This document shows, piece by piece, positions 47,905-58,500 of a stretch of DNA of 64,000 bases. The notes under the pieces were generated by a model that saw only the letters and a list, made by a program, of their open reading frames with translations, searched no databases and had not been told where the DNA came from. The stretch lies in contig NC_132923.1 in assembly GCF_047675955.1 (NCBI RefSeq), positions 94,175,137-94,239,136 on the forward strand, written 5' to 3'. Within the stretch, counting starts at the first letter, position 1; each line of letters begins with the position of its first letter. The DNA is from Chlorocebus sabaeus (Eukaryota; Chordata; Mammalia; Primates; Cercopithecidae). A program made the position numbers and the translations under genes.

Positions 47905-48270
47905 CCCGCACACACATGCATGCACACAAGCAAGCAGAATCACACATACACACTCACACCATACACAAAGCCACATTCTCATGTGACAGTATACTCACAT
48001 ACCAGACACACTCACATTCTCATACCACACACACAACAGCCACACAACTACACACCACACACCTACACACCACACACAACCATACATTATCACACCACAC
48101 ACATACACACTACACACACATTTAGCCACATGCCACGCCACACACATATAGTTACATGTATGTCTACACACATATACCCACACACCACACACAAGCACAC
48201 ACTCACATACCAAGTACACACAAAGATAAACACAGACACAGACACACAAACCACACTCCCCACACTCCAC
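47905..48270. repeat. CA-rich degenerate microsatellite
   Basis: ACACAC blocks interrupted by CACTCAC, CATAC and similar words over about 360 bp. Open frames on both strands here (146 and 219 codons) are by-products of the two-base periodicity. Confidence 0.92.
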
Positions 48271-48629
48271 CCCAAAACTAAACACATAAGAGTGCCCAGT
48301 ACAGGCCTTGATTTGTGCAAACATCAGCAAATGTGTGCTAAGCCTCACAGACTCCTTTAGGTTCCTACAGCCAAGGACAGGGAAAGAGCTGGGGTGAAAA
48401 GTACCTCTGATGAGAGTGAAAGCATTTCCTCCAGGCCTTGAAGAAATAAAACGACATTTCAGCAGAGTGAGCTGGTGAACAGAGTGACATGAACAAAGGG
48501 ATGAGGGAGGGAAGCACAAACTATCACAGGACACTGATGATAGAAAATGAAAGACTGATAATTCCTTCAAGTCTACAAGTATTTCTGGAAAAAAACACAG
48601 AATGAAGAAAGAGGTACTGACTACATTTA

Positions 48630-48830
48630 GGGCTGGATTACAACTGTGACACATACTAACTTTACTACTCTCTGCAAATTATTCAACCACTCTGAGCTTA
48701 AACTCCCTCATCACTAAAATTGTGATACCTACCCACACTACAAGACTTTGTATTAGAAAAAAATGCCTGTAATACTCAGCAGAGTGTGTGACACATGCTG
48801 TCAATCAGCACATAGCAGCTGCTGTTACAA
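48630..48830 (+). repeat. MIR SINE remnant
   Basis: 'ctctgcaaattattcaaccactctgagctt' then 'cctcatcactaaaattgtgatacc', in MIR order. Confidence 0.6.
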
Positions 48831-48989
48831 CTGTTGAAGACATTATATCCAGGCCCTGTGAAGAACACAAGAAAAAGATCTTTTAAACGATCTCATTCAG
48901 AAAAAACTTTTAACTTAAAAATAGCATAAAACTGTATATAACCTTCTAAAATGTCAAATACAGACAGACCCTCAACTCTTTATAAGAAC

Positions 48990-49190
48990 CAGAGAATGAC
49001 AAGCTTTTTCTGTAAAGGGCCAGATAATATTTAGTAAATATTTATGGCCATGGGATATCTGCTGTAACTATTCAATTCTGCCACTGTATCATGAATCATT
49101 AAAGCAGCCATAGATAAGATAAAGGAGTAAGTGTGGCTGTGTTCCAATAAAACTTTATTTAAAACAGGAAGTGAGCTGTAATTTACCAAT
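48990..49190 (+). repeat. Nonautonomous DNA-transposon-like repeat (hAT type suspected)
   Basis: 'ctttttctgtaaagggccag', 'aaagcagccatagataag' and 'gtgttccaataaaactttat' form a well-known mammalian interspersed repeat that I place with MER-type hAT elements. The name is uncertain. Confidence 0.55.
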
Positions 49191-49369
49191 CCCTGTTAGT
49201 GTTCCTTGAAGAATTTAGATAATCAATATGAAAAATAATTGACTTGCTTTACTTCCAAAAATGCAAGTAAACATGAGAAACTATTCCGTGATACTTAGAC
49301 ACTGTTTCCTGACCATCCTTTTAAAAATTTAAGTCACTCCCACGCTCCCAGTCCCCCTGCCCCATAGCA

Positions 49370-49840
49370 TATCTTACCTTCTGACATTTTCTTTATGTCA
49401 ATTATTTATTGTCTGCTTCCCTAAAACATAAGTTCCATGAGAACTGGTGTCTTTGTGTTTTTTTGGGGGGTGTTTTTTTTTTTTTTTTTACAATTTACCA
49501 ATGTAAACTCCTAGAGTAGTGGCAGCCATATACAGTAGATCCTTCATAAGTATTTGTTGAATGAGCTGAATAAAACACCAGCTCTGTCTTCAGAACCCAG
49601 TTCATGGTTACTTGTGTCTATTCTCACCCACTTTTCCTCAGCAATCTCCTGATTCCTGCCTTTCTCCTTTATGCACTCACAGAATCTTGTGCTTGCCTTA
49701 TAGTGGTTTGCAATTACCTACTTACATGTCTGTTTCTACTAGCAGTTTATAAGCAACTTGAGGAAAGGGACTGGGTCATATTAGTAATCTCCTTCTGCAG
49801 CATAAAGCTGGGTGCTCAAATGTCTTTGAATGTATAAGTG
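49370..49840 (+). repeat. LINE-2 remnants
   Basis: Two consecutive stretches with L2 3'-end words ('cttccctaaaacataagttccatgagaa', 'aagtatttgttgaatgagctg'; then 'cagtttataagcaacttgagg'), with a T-run at 49468-49489. Confidence 0.6.
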
Positions 49841-50179
49841 ACAGAATGTGATCTTAATTTACGCCACCATCCCCCACCCCCTGCCCTGCTCCCATCTGAC
49901 CCACGGCTACAGTATCTCTATGCTATGAGCTATTTGGCCTCCATTCCAAAATTGCTATTCTGAGAACCTATAATTTACCAAGCTCCAGCTCTACCCAGGG
50001 CTGGATGCTAGGTCAATGTAAGAGCAAAAGGATTTAGGATTATGATTACCACTCACAGTTTGTGATACAGTATAGTGACACAGACCATGAACTCCAGAAA
50101 TTGTCTTACAATGCAGAAGGTTAAGTTCAGGGGACAGGGGCAGGAACTGGGCCTTAGTCACCTTTGTACCCACTCCTCA

Positions 50180-50430
50180 GTGTCTAACACAGCACTGGCA
50201 CATTATTAACATTTTTCAAAGCTCATATCAAATGCTAAGCTGTGAACTTAGCACCATACATGAATCATCTAATTTCACTTCACATCATCCTTATTTTAGA
50301 GATGAGAAAGCTGAGGCTCAGAGAAATTAAGTACCTTGACCAAGGGCCCACAGCAAGTAAGTGGCAGAACTGGGGCCTATGCCCATCACTTCAAAGCCAG
50401 TGCTTTTAACCATTATACCAGTACTGAAGG
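50180..50430 (-). repeat. MIR SINE remnant, antisense
   Basis: 'tttagagatgagaaagctgaggctcagagaa' and 'cagcaagtaagtggcagaactggg' are antisense MIR core and head. Confidence 0.85.
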
Positions 50431-51089
50431 AAAAAAGGAGAGAAGACGGGAAGGAAGGAAATAAATAAAAACAGTACCGCTGAAGTTCACATGACACAGG
50501 TGTATCTCCCTGATGAGATCAGGGTTGAGCAGTTTCATGGAAGAGTAGGTATTTGACCTAAGACTTGCAGGATGGGTAAGACTGGGACGCGCAGAGATAG
50601 AGAGCCAATTACCTACTGAGACGAGAATGAAGCTGAAGTACAGAGGCACTTTCACATCACACTGCAGAGATTTTGGGGGAAAAGGGGTCTATTGGGCTTT
50701 GTCTTCCTGGGGGCTCAGCTGCACAGAGAGAAGCATAGGTGGAAGGGGCTGAGAAGTGGAGAAGGGGCCAGGTCTAAGAAGTAAGAGCCAAGAAGATGGG
50801 GCTAGTGATCACAGATGATGACGGTGAAGGGGCTAGGTTAAAGGGAAGGGGCTAAGCTATAGTGCGGTATGGAGGGCCAAAGTTACAGGTCTTTGGGGCC
50901 AAGTCAAGGGCTGCGGGGAGGAAGGGGAGAGAGGAATTGTGAAAGACCAAGGGCAAAGTGTTGACGAACAGGGTAATTGTACAGGGAAGCTAGATAACGG
51001 ATCAAAGATAGAGGAGGACCAAGGAAGCCAGAGGGTCGCAGGAGCTGGTCAGGGAAGAGGGAGCAAAGACTGCCAGAAGTGTCATAGGG

Positions 51090-51760
51090 CCAGGGCCCAA
51101 GAGGCTGGGTTGTGTGTTGTGGGGCGGGGAGAAGCCAATGGCGGAGGCCCAAGGGGACAAGAGCTGGTTTCAGAGATTGCCGGCGGGCTTGGGGCCGGAG
51201 GGGTGGGAGAGGAGGAAGGGCTGATCCTAAACGTATGGTCAGAGTGCCGTATACTCAAACCCAACAGAAGGGCCGGGGAATAGGGTGGGGACAGCCACCT
51301 GGCTGCGTCGGCCGGGGACCAGGGCCGAGGGTCGGGGCGGAGGGACCACAAGGCCCCTTGGCTTCCCACTCGGTCCAGGGAGCAAAGCAGCAGCCTCCAA
51401 CTCCTCGGTGAGAGTGAAGTGGCCGTGTACAGAGTTTCCCGCGAAGTCGTGTCCGCCTCCCCCCGCGACCTCGGGCCCAACCCGGACCCACCTCACTCCC
51501 GCCGCTCGGTCAGGGACAGCACCGCCTCCGTAGGCAAGGGAAGGCGCTGGGGCCGGAGCCGGAACCCAGGAAGGATCCGCCCTACTACTCCAGGATTGGT
51601 TTCTTAAGATAATCCTTTATTTCCATTGGCTACTATAACTGCCACAACGCAAGCGACCTAGCGGGACCGCCAATAAGCTTTGACCTCCGGCGTGGCATGC
51701 TGGGAGTTGTAGTCCTAAGGAAGCGCGTAGACTCGGAGAAAATTTGCGAAGTTTAGAACG
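51090..51760. promoter_or_regulatory. CpG-island promoter of ZNF691, probably bidirectional
   Basis: CpG-dense DNA in an otherwise CpG-poor region. It contains ATTGG (a CCAAT box on the minus strand) at about 51595 and 51632, and a plus-strand CCAAT at 51670. There is no TATA box. ZNF691 would be transcribed leftwards; CCAAT boxes in both orientations suggest rightward (divergent) transcription as well. ERMAP transcription ends about 1.4 kb to the right. Confidence 0.85.
51694..51714 (-). promoter_or_regulatory. ZNF143/Staf-type site
   Basis: On the minus strand the site reads GACTACAACTCCCAGCATGC. This is the extended ZNF143 promoter motif (ACTACAA plus CCCAGCATGC), common near housekeeping start sites. 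It is a near-perfect match by eye. Confidence 0.88.
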
Positions 51761-51769
51761 CAGCTGAAG

Positions 51770-52280
51770 AGATTGGGTTCCGTCCTAAGGTGGGATTTCC
51801 TTCCGTGCTCGCGCGTTCAACCCCAAGTCTCAGGGCCACTCGTCTGGGAAGTTGTAGAATCTGTATAGCTAACCTACACAACCTCCAAGGGGGCACGTAC
51901 TCAGAGTTCCTTCTTTACTTTGAGTTGGTAACCCTTGACCGTCCTGTAGACATCCAACGAAGCCAAGAGTATGGCACCGCACTCAAGGTTTAATAACTTA
52001 AAATCAAAGGAGGGTAGAGCTGGAAGGGAGTTTAAAGATAAAATAACCCATTCTCCTTATCGGAGAAGCGAAAAGTACCCTGTCCAAGGAGCAACCTCCA
52101 GGTCTCCCAGCGTCCCTGAGTAGGGATTTTCCCGGGTTCTGCATGCATCCCTAATTAAGCCTGACACTTATTCATCAATCCAGACACAACAAGATCACCA
52201 AAGTATCCAGGACTATGTCATTTTTTTCAGGTTTTATTTTTTAAAATAATAAAAGGCTAATGGAATATGTAGACTAACTA
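51770..52280. other. Intergenic spacer between ZNF691 and ERMAP
   Basis: A short open frame at 51790-51993 (plus) has no recognised relatives, and I do not call it coding. A plus-strand AATAAA at about 52237 could end a divergent transcript. Confidence 0.3.
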
Positions 52281-52440
52281 CAGGCTTCTCATAGCTGCAC
52301 AATGTTTCAGTGGAAAGAACAAGGAGCATTGCCTTCAGAGCTAGATAAATCAAGTATAAAACCCCGCTCTACCACCTAGCCATTTGGAGTACCAACTTCC
52401 TCCCCCATAAAATCCCTGGCAGAATTACTGTAAGGATATT
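52281..52440 (+). repeat. MIR SINE remnant
   Basis: 'gtggaaagaacaaggagc' to 'cgctctaccacctagccatttgg', the MIR head. Confidence 0.55.
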
Positions 52441-52830
52441 TTATATACATACATATATACTCATGCATGTGTATGTGTGTATACATATACACATACATAT
52501 GTATATATGTTGTATATAGTTGTAAGGTTATATGTATGTATAATACCTATATTGAGGTTATTTCTTGATGACATTAACATTCAAATCAGTAGACTGATAT
52601 GTATATACATATATACAAGTATAATACACATACATATGTGTATATACATATACACATATACACATTAATATATACATGTGTATATACATGCATACATGTG
52701 AATATACATACATATGTGTATCTGTGCATACATATACACATTCATATATGTTACATATATACATATGCACCTATATAATAGATATGTATATATCCACATA
52801 CATATATACATGTGTATATGTATGTATGTA
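52441..52830. repeat. (ATACAT/TATG)n-rich microsatellite with an embedded LTR-like island
   Basis: Alternating TA/CA words (TATATACATACATATG and variants) over about 390 bp, interrupted by a unique-looking block at 52554-52597 that matches the nearby LTR (see findings). Confidence 0.92.
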
Positions 52831-53139
52831 AGTATTCTGCCTCCACAAGCTGACAATGTGAGTTAGTTTTAAGACTGGGATATTCAGGAACGCATGTTTC
52901 GAACTGAATGTGGGTGAGTGAAATGAAATATGTGTACCTGATGAACACTATTTGTTTATAAATTGATAAAATAAAATACTAGAGAGCAGACTCGGGAATA
53001 AAACTATGGCTTTAGTGTGAATGGTGGCTAAACTTTGCCTTGGGGGACTCAAAGCTCTTTGAAAACCAATCTCTTACCTTCCCCACAACTCTTCATTGGC
53101 AATGAAAATAACAGCATACCAAAACACAAATACCAAACT

Positions 53140-53145
53140 TTTATT
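53140..53145 (-). terminator. Candidate ERMAP poly(A) signal AATAAA
   Basis: TTTATT on the plus strand, followed in the minus direction by GT-rich DNA. Confidence 0.55.
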
Positions 53146-53187
53146 TTAAAACTGTACAAAAGCAAACAATTCCACTGAGTCACTGTG

Positions 53188-53692
53188 ATAGTTAATCTTC
53201 TGTATCAACTTAACTGGGTCACAAGATGCCCAGTTATTTGGTCAAACATTATTCTGAGTGTTCCTGTGAGGGTGTTTCTCAATGACATTAACATTCAAAT
53301 CAGTAGACTGAGTAATGCAGACTGTCCTTCCAAATGTGGGTGGGCCTCATGGAATCAGTTAAAGGCCTGAATAGAACAAAAGAGCTAACTCTGCCCTGAC
53401 TAAGAGAATTCTTCCTGCCTAATAGCCTTTGGACAGGGCCATCAGCTTTTTTTCCCTGCCTTCAGACTTGAATTAAACATCAGCTCTTCCTTGGTGTCAA
53501 GCCTGCTGCCATCAGACTGGAACTAAACCATCAGCTCTCATGGGACTCCATCTTGCTGACTTACCCTGCAGATCTTGGGATTTAACCACCTCCATAATCA
53601 TGTGAGCCAATTCCTTATAATAACCACCACCCCCCTGCCCCCATATATATTGATTCTGTTTCTCTGGAAAACCTTGACTAATACAGGAACTA
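53188..53692 (+). mobile_element. MLT2B-type solo LTR (HERV-L family)
   Basis: Runs from TGTGATAGTTAATCTTCTG to CTCTGGAAAACCTTGACTAATACAGG, the TG...CA outline of an MLT2 LTR in sense. Inner landmarks are GGTCAAACATTATTCTGAG and GTGAGCCAATTCCTTATAAT. No internal viral sequence is present. Confidence 0.85.
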
Positions 53693-54866
53693 ACAGAGAA
53701 CTTCTGACAAACAGAAAGATACAGTTTCTGTTGGATAGAACTCTGTATTCATCTGCAAACTGATAACCAACATCTCCACAATTAGGCCACAGATCTCATT
53801 ATGTGATGTGACTTAAAAGTGACTAGGCTTCTGCAATACACACCCAAAAATCAAGGTCATTATTCCATCCTCACACCAGTTTACCAACTTCCTATTTGAA
53901 GTCAATACTCTCCAACCTAAGAGGCTGTTTGCTACACAGTCAAGTATTCCAGTACAATGGTCTTGTGGGGAAAAAGAAAGCTTCTACGTTGGTGGTTAAA
54001 ACTGCCACTTTTTCTAGTTGGGCCTCTCTGAATCTCAGAAAGGGCTGGCACAAAGATTGATTCATAAGACAGTCACAACAGACTCAACAGACTGAGCCTC
54101 TGAAGGTCTGGGCCAAAGTCAGAAGGCAATACACAGCTGAGCTCTCTGCAGCTGTGCTTCCCAGTAACCTGATTGCTCCTGAGGCTTTTCAGGATTATAG
54201 CAACTGTGTTTAAAGTCCCTGTACCTAGTTATCATCAACAGGCAGATTAGCTTTTGAAAGCATGTACATTAGCGCTGGATATCACCAAACTACGTTGTAG
54301 ACAGCATTAAGAGAGTAGAAAAGGATGTGTTTTACTCCTCCCCCAACTCATTCCTGAAGAAAGAGGGAAAGAGTGAGTGGTCTAAAACATGCTTGCTTTT
54401 AGAAAGCTGACTTTGGGGGCCAGAGGCCAGAACTGAGAGAGAGAAAGAGAGAAAAGCAGCCCTTGATGGGGTAAGAAGTCAGGGACTGGGGGCCATAACT
54501 TCTTGACTAAAGCTTGAGGGCAGGATGAGGCAGAGAAAGTGTCTTCTAAATAACCCATGGAGTAGAGAACTCTTTCCCCTGAACCTGTGCTATATCTTGG
54601 TAACACATATTCAACATCTCCACCTACACCTAAACTGATTGGTTTCCAGGAATCCTCCCTTCAGGTCACTGGGAACTTCAATTCCTTAGAAGAAAGGCAA
54701 GCTTCAGAACTGAGTTCTGGGAGAAAAGTGGTACAAATAGAAACCACAAAAGGGTCTGGATTGGGTTAAGGAGAAGAGACGTTCCAGAATCATGGGGTTG
54801 GACCAGGAGACTGAAGTCCAGGGTGCTGGGCTGGGTGGTGATGGGAGCAGGTAATGTGGCATATCC

Positions 54867-55582
54867 CTAAAAAGAAGGAACCTTGAGCCCCTGAAGGGCT
54901 GGGCCAAGGTCAGAGGGCAAGGACAGGATTATATCCTTCAGCTCTGGGCCCTTCGGGGGTAGTAAGGAAGAGTTCACCTTCAGGGACACATCTCCATTAG
55001 CATGGCCTTTCCCTTCTGGCTTGGGGACAATTGATTCCTCTGATTTGTGTAGTTCTGAACAAATGACTAGAGGTGCCGTGTTTTTTCCTCCATCGTGAAG
55101 GCAAGGTTCAAAGAAAGGGCGAAGGGGGCCAGAGAAACTGTGGGTGAAAGTAAAGATGTGGGACTTGTCGGTCACATTATAGAAAGAGATGACTCCTGCT
55201 TCATAGTCCAGGAAAATCCCCACACACTGTGGAGGCTCTTTAAGGCGGAAGGAGGTCTGCGGCGATGTGAGAGCTTCATACTCATTCCCACGACTCTGTC
55301 GCAGAAGCCAGTGTCCATTGGCAGGTGAGGCAGTAACCTTCCCCTTCCTGCTCACTGACTCACTACATACCCCAAGAATCCATTTGGTCTTGTCTCCCAC
55401 ATACACCTCCCAGTAGTGGCAGCCAGTTGTGAAGTACTCAGAGCCTAGGATGCTGACGACGAAATCAAATCTCTGGGGGTTGTCAGGTACAGGCTGCCTT
55501 CTGTCTCCAAGCCTTACACATCTTTGGTCGTCAGAAAGGATGAGTTTGGGATGTGCTGTTTCTGGGTCCAGGGTCACTGCCA
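54867..55582 (-). CDS. ERMAP: ERMAP terminal exon: B30.2/SPRY domain
   Basis: ERMAP is an erythroid butyrophilin-like membrane protein that carries the Scianna blood-group antigens in humans. This exon encodes the cytoplasmic PRY-SPRY (B30.2) domain and tail. It opens after the acceptor ctttgcag with a split Val codon, then AVTLDPETAHPKLILSDDQR. B30.2 landmarks are LDP, CHYWEVYV, WILGVC and FLDYEAGVISFYN. The tail has a Lys/Glu-rich stretch and ends GLKVPSF before TAG 54869-54867. All 237 codons are open, with a few differences from the human protein. I place the exon start at 55582, because the codon at 55583 is GTG completed across the splice. Confidence 0.96.
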
Positions 55583-58500
55583 CTGCAAAGAGACATAGAC
55601 AGGTGAGGCTTGGAAGCGTAGGTCTTAAGGGATGTGGGGATAGCTTTGGAGGGAAAAAAAATATTTAGGTCTGCCATCACTGTCATTAGCCCATTTTAGT
55701 TCACGGATTCCCGCCCCCACCATGTGTACTGGAATCAAAGAATTTTCTCTTTCAAAGAACAGGTCTCCTGGTCAATTACTAGGTAATAGAAGAAAAAGTT
55801 CTTTTTCATCTGTCTGTGAAGCTGCCTTAATCCTTAGGAAATAACTACCTGCTGTGAGTTAAGTGTGTCCCTCAGAAGTTCATGTGTTGGAACCTTAATC
55901 CCTCATTGCTGCGGTGTTCAGAGGTAGGGCTTAGTGGGAGGTGTTTGGTCCCTCACAAAGGGATTAATACAGTTTTCACAAGACTGGGTTTATTTCTCTG
56001 GAGAGTGGGTTGTGATAAAGAAGATCAGGCACTTTGTCTCCTCTCTGCTTTTGCAGGCACTCACTTGCCCTTCTGTTTTTCCAGAAGCAACTATTACCAT
56101 ACTATGAAGTAGCACAAGGCCTTCACCAGATGCAGTCACCCAATCTTGGACCATCCAGCCCCGAGAACCATAAGCTAAATAAACCTCTTTCCTAGGTAAA
56201 TTACCCAGTCTCAAGTATTCTGTTACAGCAACAGAAAATAGAGTAAGACACTACCTTTGTCTTTGATGTTCCAAAAGAATCAAATGTGTGATGATAAATA
56301 TAGGGTTTGATGTTAGGTCCTGTAGCCACATAGCATATTTGAATCCCAGCTCTGCCACATGCTAGTTATGTGACCTTGGGCTTGTTATTCATCTCTGAAC
56401 CTTAGTTTCCTCATCTGTAAAATGGAAATAGTAACAGAACCTGTGTTGTAGAGCTATTGCGCAGACTTGATGAACTAATGAGATAGTGCCTCATTCCTAC
56501 AGTGAGTACATGATGTTCTTTTGTCACCTAAAATTATTACTTATAATTATCTGCTTTATTTTTATTTTATTTTATTTTATTTTATTTTATTTTATTTTAT
56601 TTGAGGCAGGGTCTCACTATGTTGCCCAGGATGGAATGCAGTAGGTATTCATGGGCATGCAGTCATAACACACTACAGCCTTGAATTCCTGGCCTCAGGT
56701 GAACCTCCCACTGCAGCCTCCCAAGTAGGTAGGACTAAATTATTATTTTTAAATGTTAATATAGAGAGAAGGATTCTTCCTTAAAATTGTGGATTATGAG
56801 TGTCACAGTGAGTCTCCTTCCTTCCCGAAATACAGCAAACAGGCTCTTCTTGGAGAGTTAAGTCTGTACGCAGTTGAGGTGGTGGCAAAAAGCCAGACTG
56901 TAAATGTGAGACAGAAGGGTTTGTATGTTCCCAGAATGCCAGCCAAGGTGACCTGGAGTTCTTTCCAGTGGCCAACTCATAATTCGTTGTACTGTGCCTG
57001 AAGGAAGATGGTGTGAACAGGAGAAGGATAAAAGCCTAGAAAATTGATAAAGATCCCAAAGCAGTGAAAAAAAAAAACAGATCCCATTTGAACAGCAGCA
57101 AAAAATGCAAACTATTTAGGAATAAATTGAAAGAGAGGTGCAAATCTTTTCATAATGTATACTGTTGGGACATCTGCTCAACCCATTCCCTTCTTCTCTG
57201 AGAATCTTAATCACCACCCCTAAGCAAATTGGTCTGCAGAGAAAGAAGAAAAAGCATATGTGTAGAAAGAGGTGGAAGCAGTGGCTGTTTATCTGGTTGT
57301 GGGACAGGAAGGACTTCCCAAACCTGAAAGCATGTACATAGGAAAAGATGAATGCATTTGACTACGTAAAAATAAAACACGCATGTATCAGAAAAATACT
57401 ATAAGGAAATGCAAATGAAAAATAATTGGTGACAAATATGACAGAGAGCTAATATACTTTATCTAGAAAGAGTCCTCACAAATAAAAAAATAGCCCAAAT
57501 AGAACAGGAACAGAAAGTCACACAAAGAAGAAATACAAATAACCGATAAACATAGGAAAAATCTCAAAAATCACAGAAAACCTAAGAAGACCAAACTTAA
57601 TATTTATCAGCGCTCTAAAAGAGGGGATACTTTCTAAATCTAAATACGACCTAAAATCGATCACAAAGATTTTTTTAATTTGATAGGCAGATATACAGAT
57701 TTGATTTAAAAAATGTTAAATGACATGCATTCCAGAGGAATGAAACAAAATCTAAGGTTACAAAGCCATAAGGAGGATGTGCTCTGAAATGTGGATCTAT
57801 CTGATTGTTATAACTTACCAAAATGCAACCGGGCTCTTCTCCAGCCTGAAAAATGAGAAAAAGGGATCATTAAAACACTGGAGACATTAAGAACTCCCAT
57901 AGAGTGGTGGTCAAACGTGGAGGAAGTGCATCTCACCTGAGTTTGCTGCAGCTCTTTTCAGCTCTATGAAAGAAGAAACAAGGGGAATGAGCTATCACTG
58001 GAAATATTAGGGCAACAAGAGATAAGTTGATACGGAAGTTAGAAGAACATGGGAAACTTACTCAGTTCACGCCGGAGTTTCTCTAAAGAATGAAAACAAT
58101 TTGGCAAATCAGAAGGAGGGCCTCTACATAGAGGCCCTCCCATAATGCCACAGTCCCATCCCAACCACGGGCAGATAGATACTCAATAGCCATACCCTGG
58201 AACTTCCCCAGAAGAATTTGCAAGAGCAATAGATCCCAGCTGTGGACCATGGGAGTATCCCCAGAGATACTGCAGAGGATCAGCAAATTCCTATGTGAGC
58301 CAAACCTTATCTGCAGGCTAAATAAATAACACATCTCACACCTACAGGTAATGACAACATAAATGTATGTAGATGTTGTAGGAAATATTACTTCATTTAA
58401 GACTATCACTGAGTATTGGACTTTGTGATCTTGTATATTTTCTCAATATAGTAATGCATAGATATGTCACATGTCTACAGATTTATTTTTATTTTTATTT

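Larger units (their letters stand above)
47192..51497 (-). other. ZNF691: ZNF691 5' UTR remnant and intron
   Basis: From the acceptor at 47201-47202 to a candidate donor (GTGAGG read on the minus strand from 51496, exon ending at 51497). Contents are the CA-rich repeat (47905-48270), MIR, L2 and hAT-like remnants, and the inner part of the CpG island. The donor is inferred from sequence only; other donors in the GC-rich zone are possible. Confidence 0.5.
53120..54866 (-). other. ERMAP: Probable ERMAP 3' UTR
   Basis: From the stop codon leftwards to AATAAA on the minus strand at 53145-53140. A GT-rich stretch lies just beyond (reverse of 53096-53120: 'gtgttttggtatgctgttatttt'), as expected at a cleavage site. 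That gives a UTR of about 1.75 kb. It includes the antisense MLT2-type LTR at 53188-53692. Confidence 0.55.
55583..57818 (-). other. ERMAP: ERMAP last intron
   Basis: Contains a MaLR LTR, MIR, an Alu fragment with (TTTTA)n, and an old L1 fragment. Donor gtaagtta at 57818, acceptor ag at 55584-55583. Confidence 0.9.

Noticed and set aside
47905..48270. Regularly spaced repeats resembling a CRISPR array
   Set aside because: Units are 2-6 bp microsatellite words without fixed spacers, and the DNA is primate.
47905..48654. Long open frames (219 and 146 codons) rich in Cys/Val or His/Thr
   Set aside because: They are produced by the CA/TG two-base repeat read in different frames. No domain is visible, and the region is a ZNF691 intron.
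51100..51530. Frames of 99-132 codons on both strands in the CpG island
   Set aside because: High G+C removes stop codons. Composition is Gly/Arg/Pro-rich without domains.
51790..51993. 67-codon plus-strand frame next to the CpG island as a divergent small gene
   Set aside because: No recognisable motif, no clear start context and no splice or conservation evidence; recorded only as spacer.
52447..52948. Several 60-80 codon frames rich in Tyr, Ile and His
   Set aside because: By-products of the ATACAT microsatellite.
55095..55668. Plus-strand frames opposite the ERMAP terminal exon
   Set aside because: Shadows of the SPRY coding exon; no domain or conservation signal.
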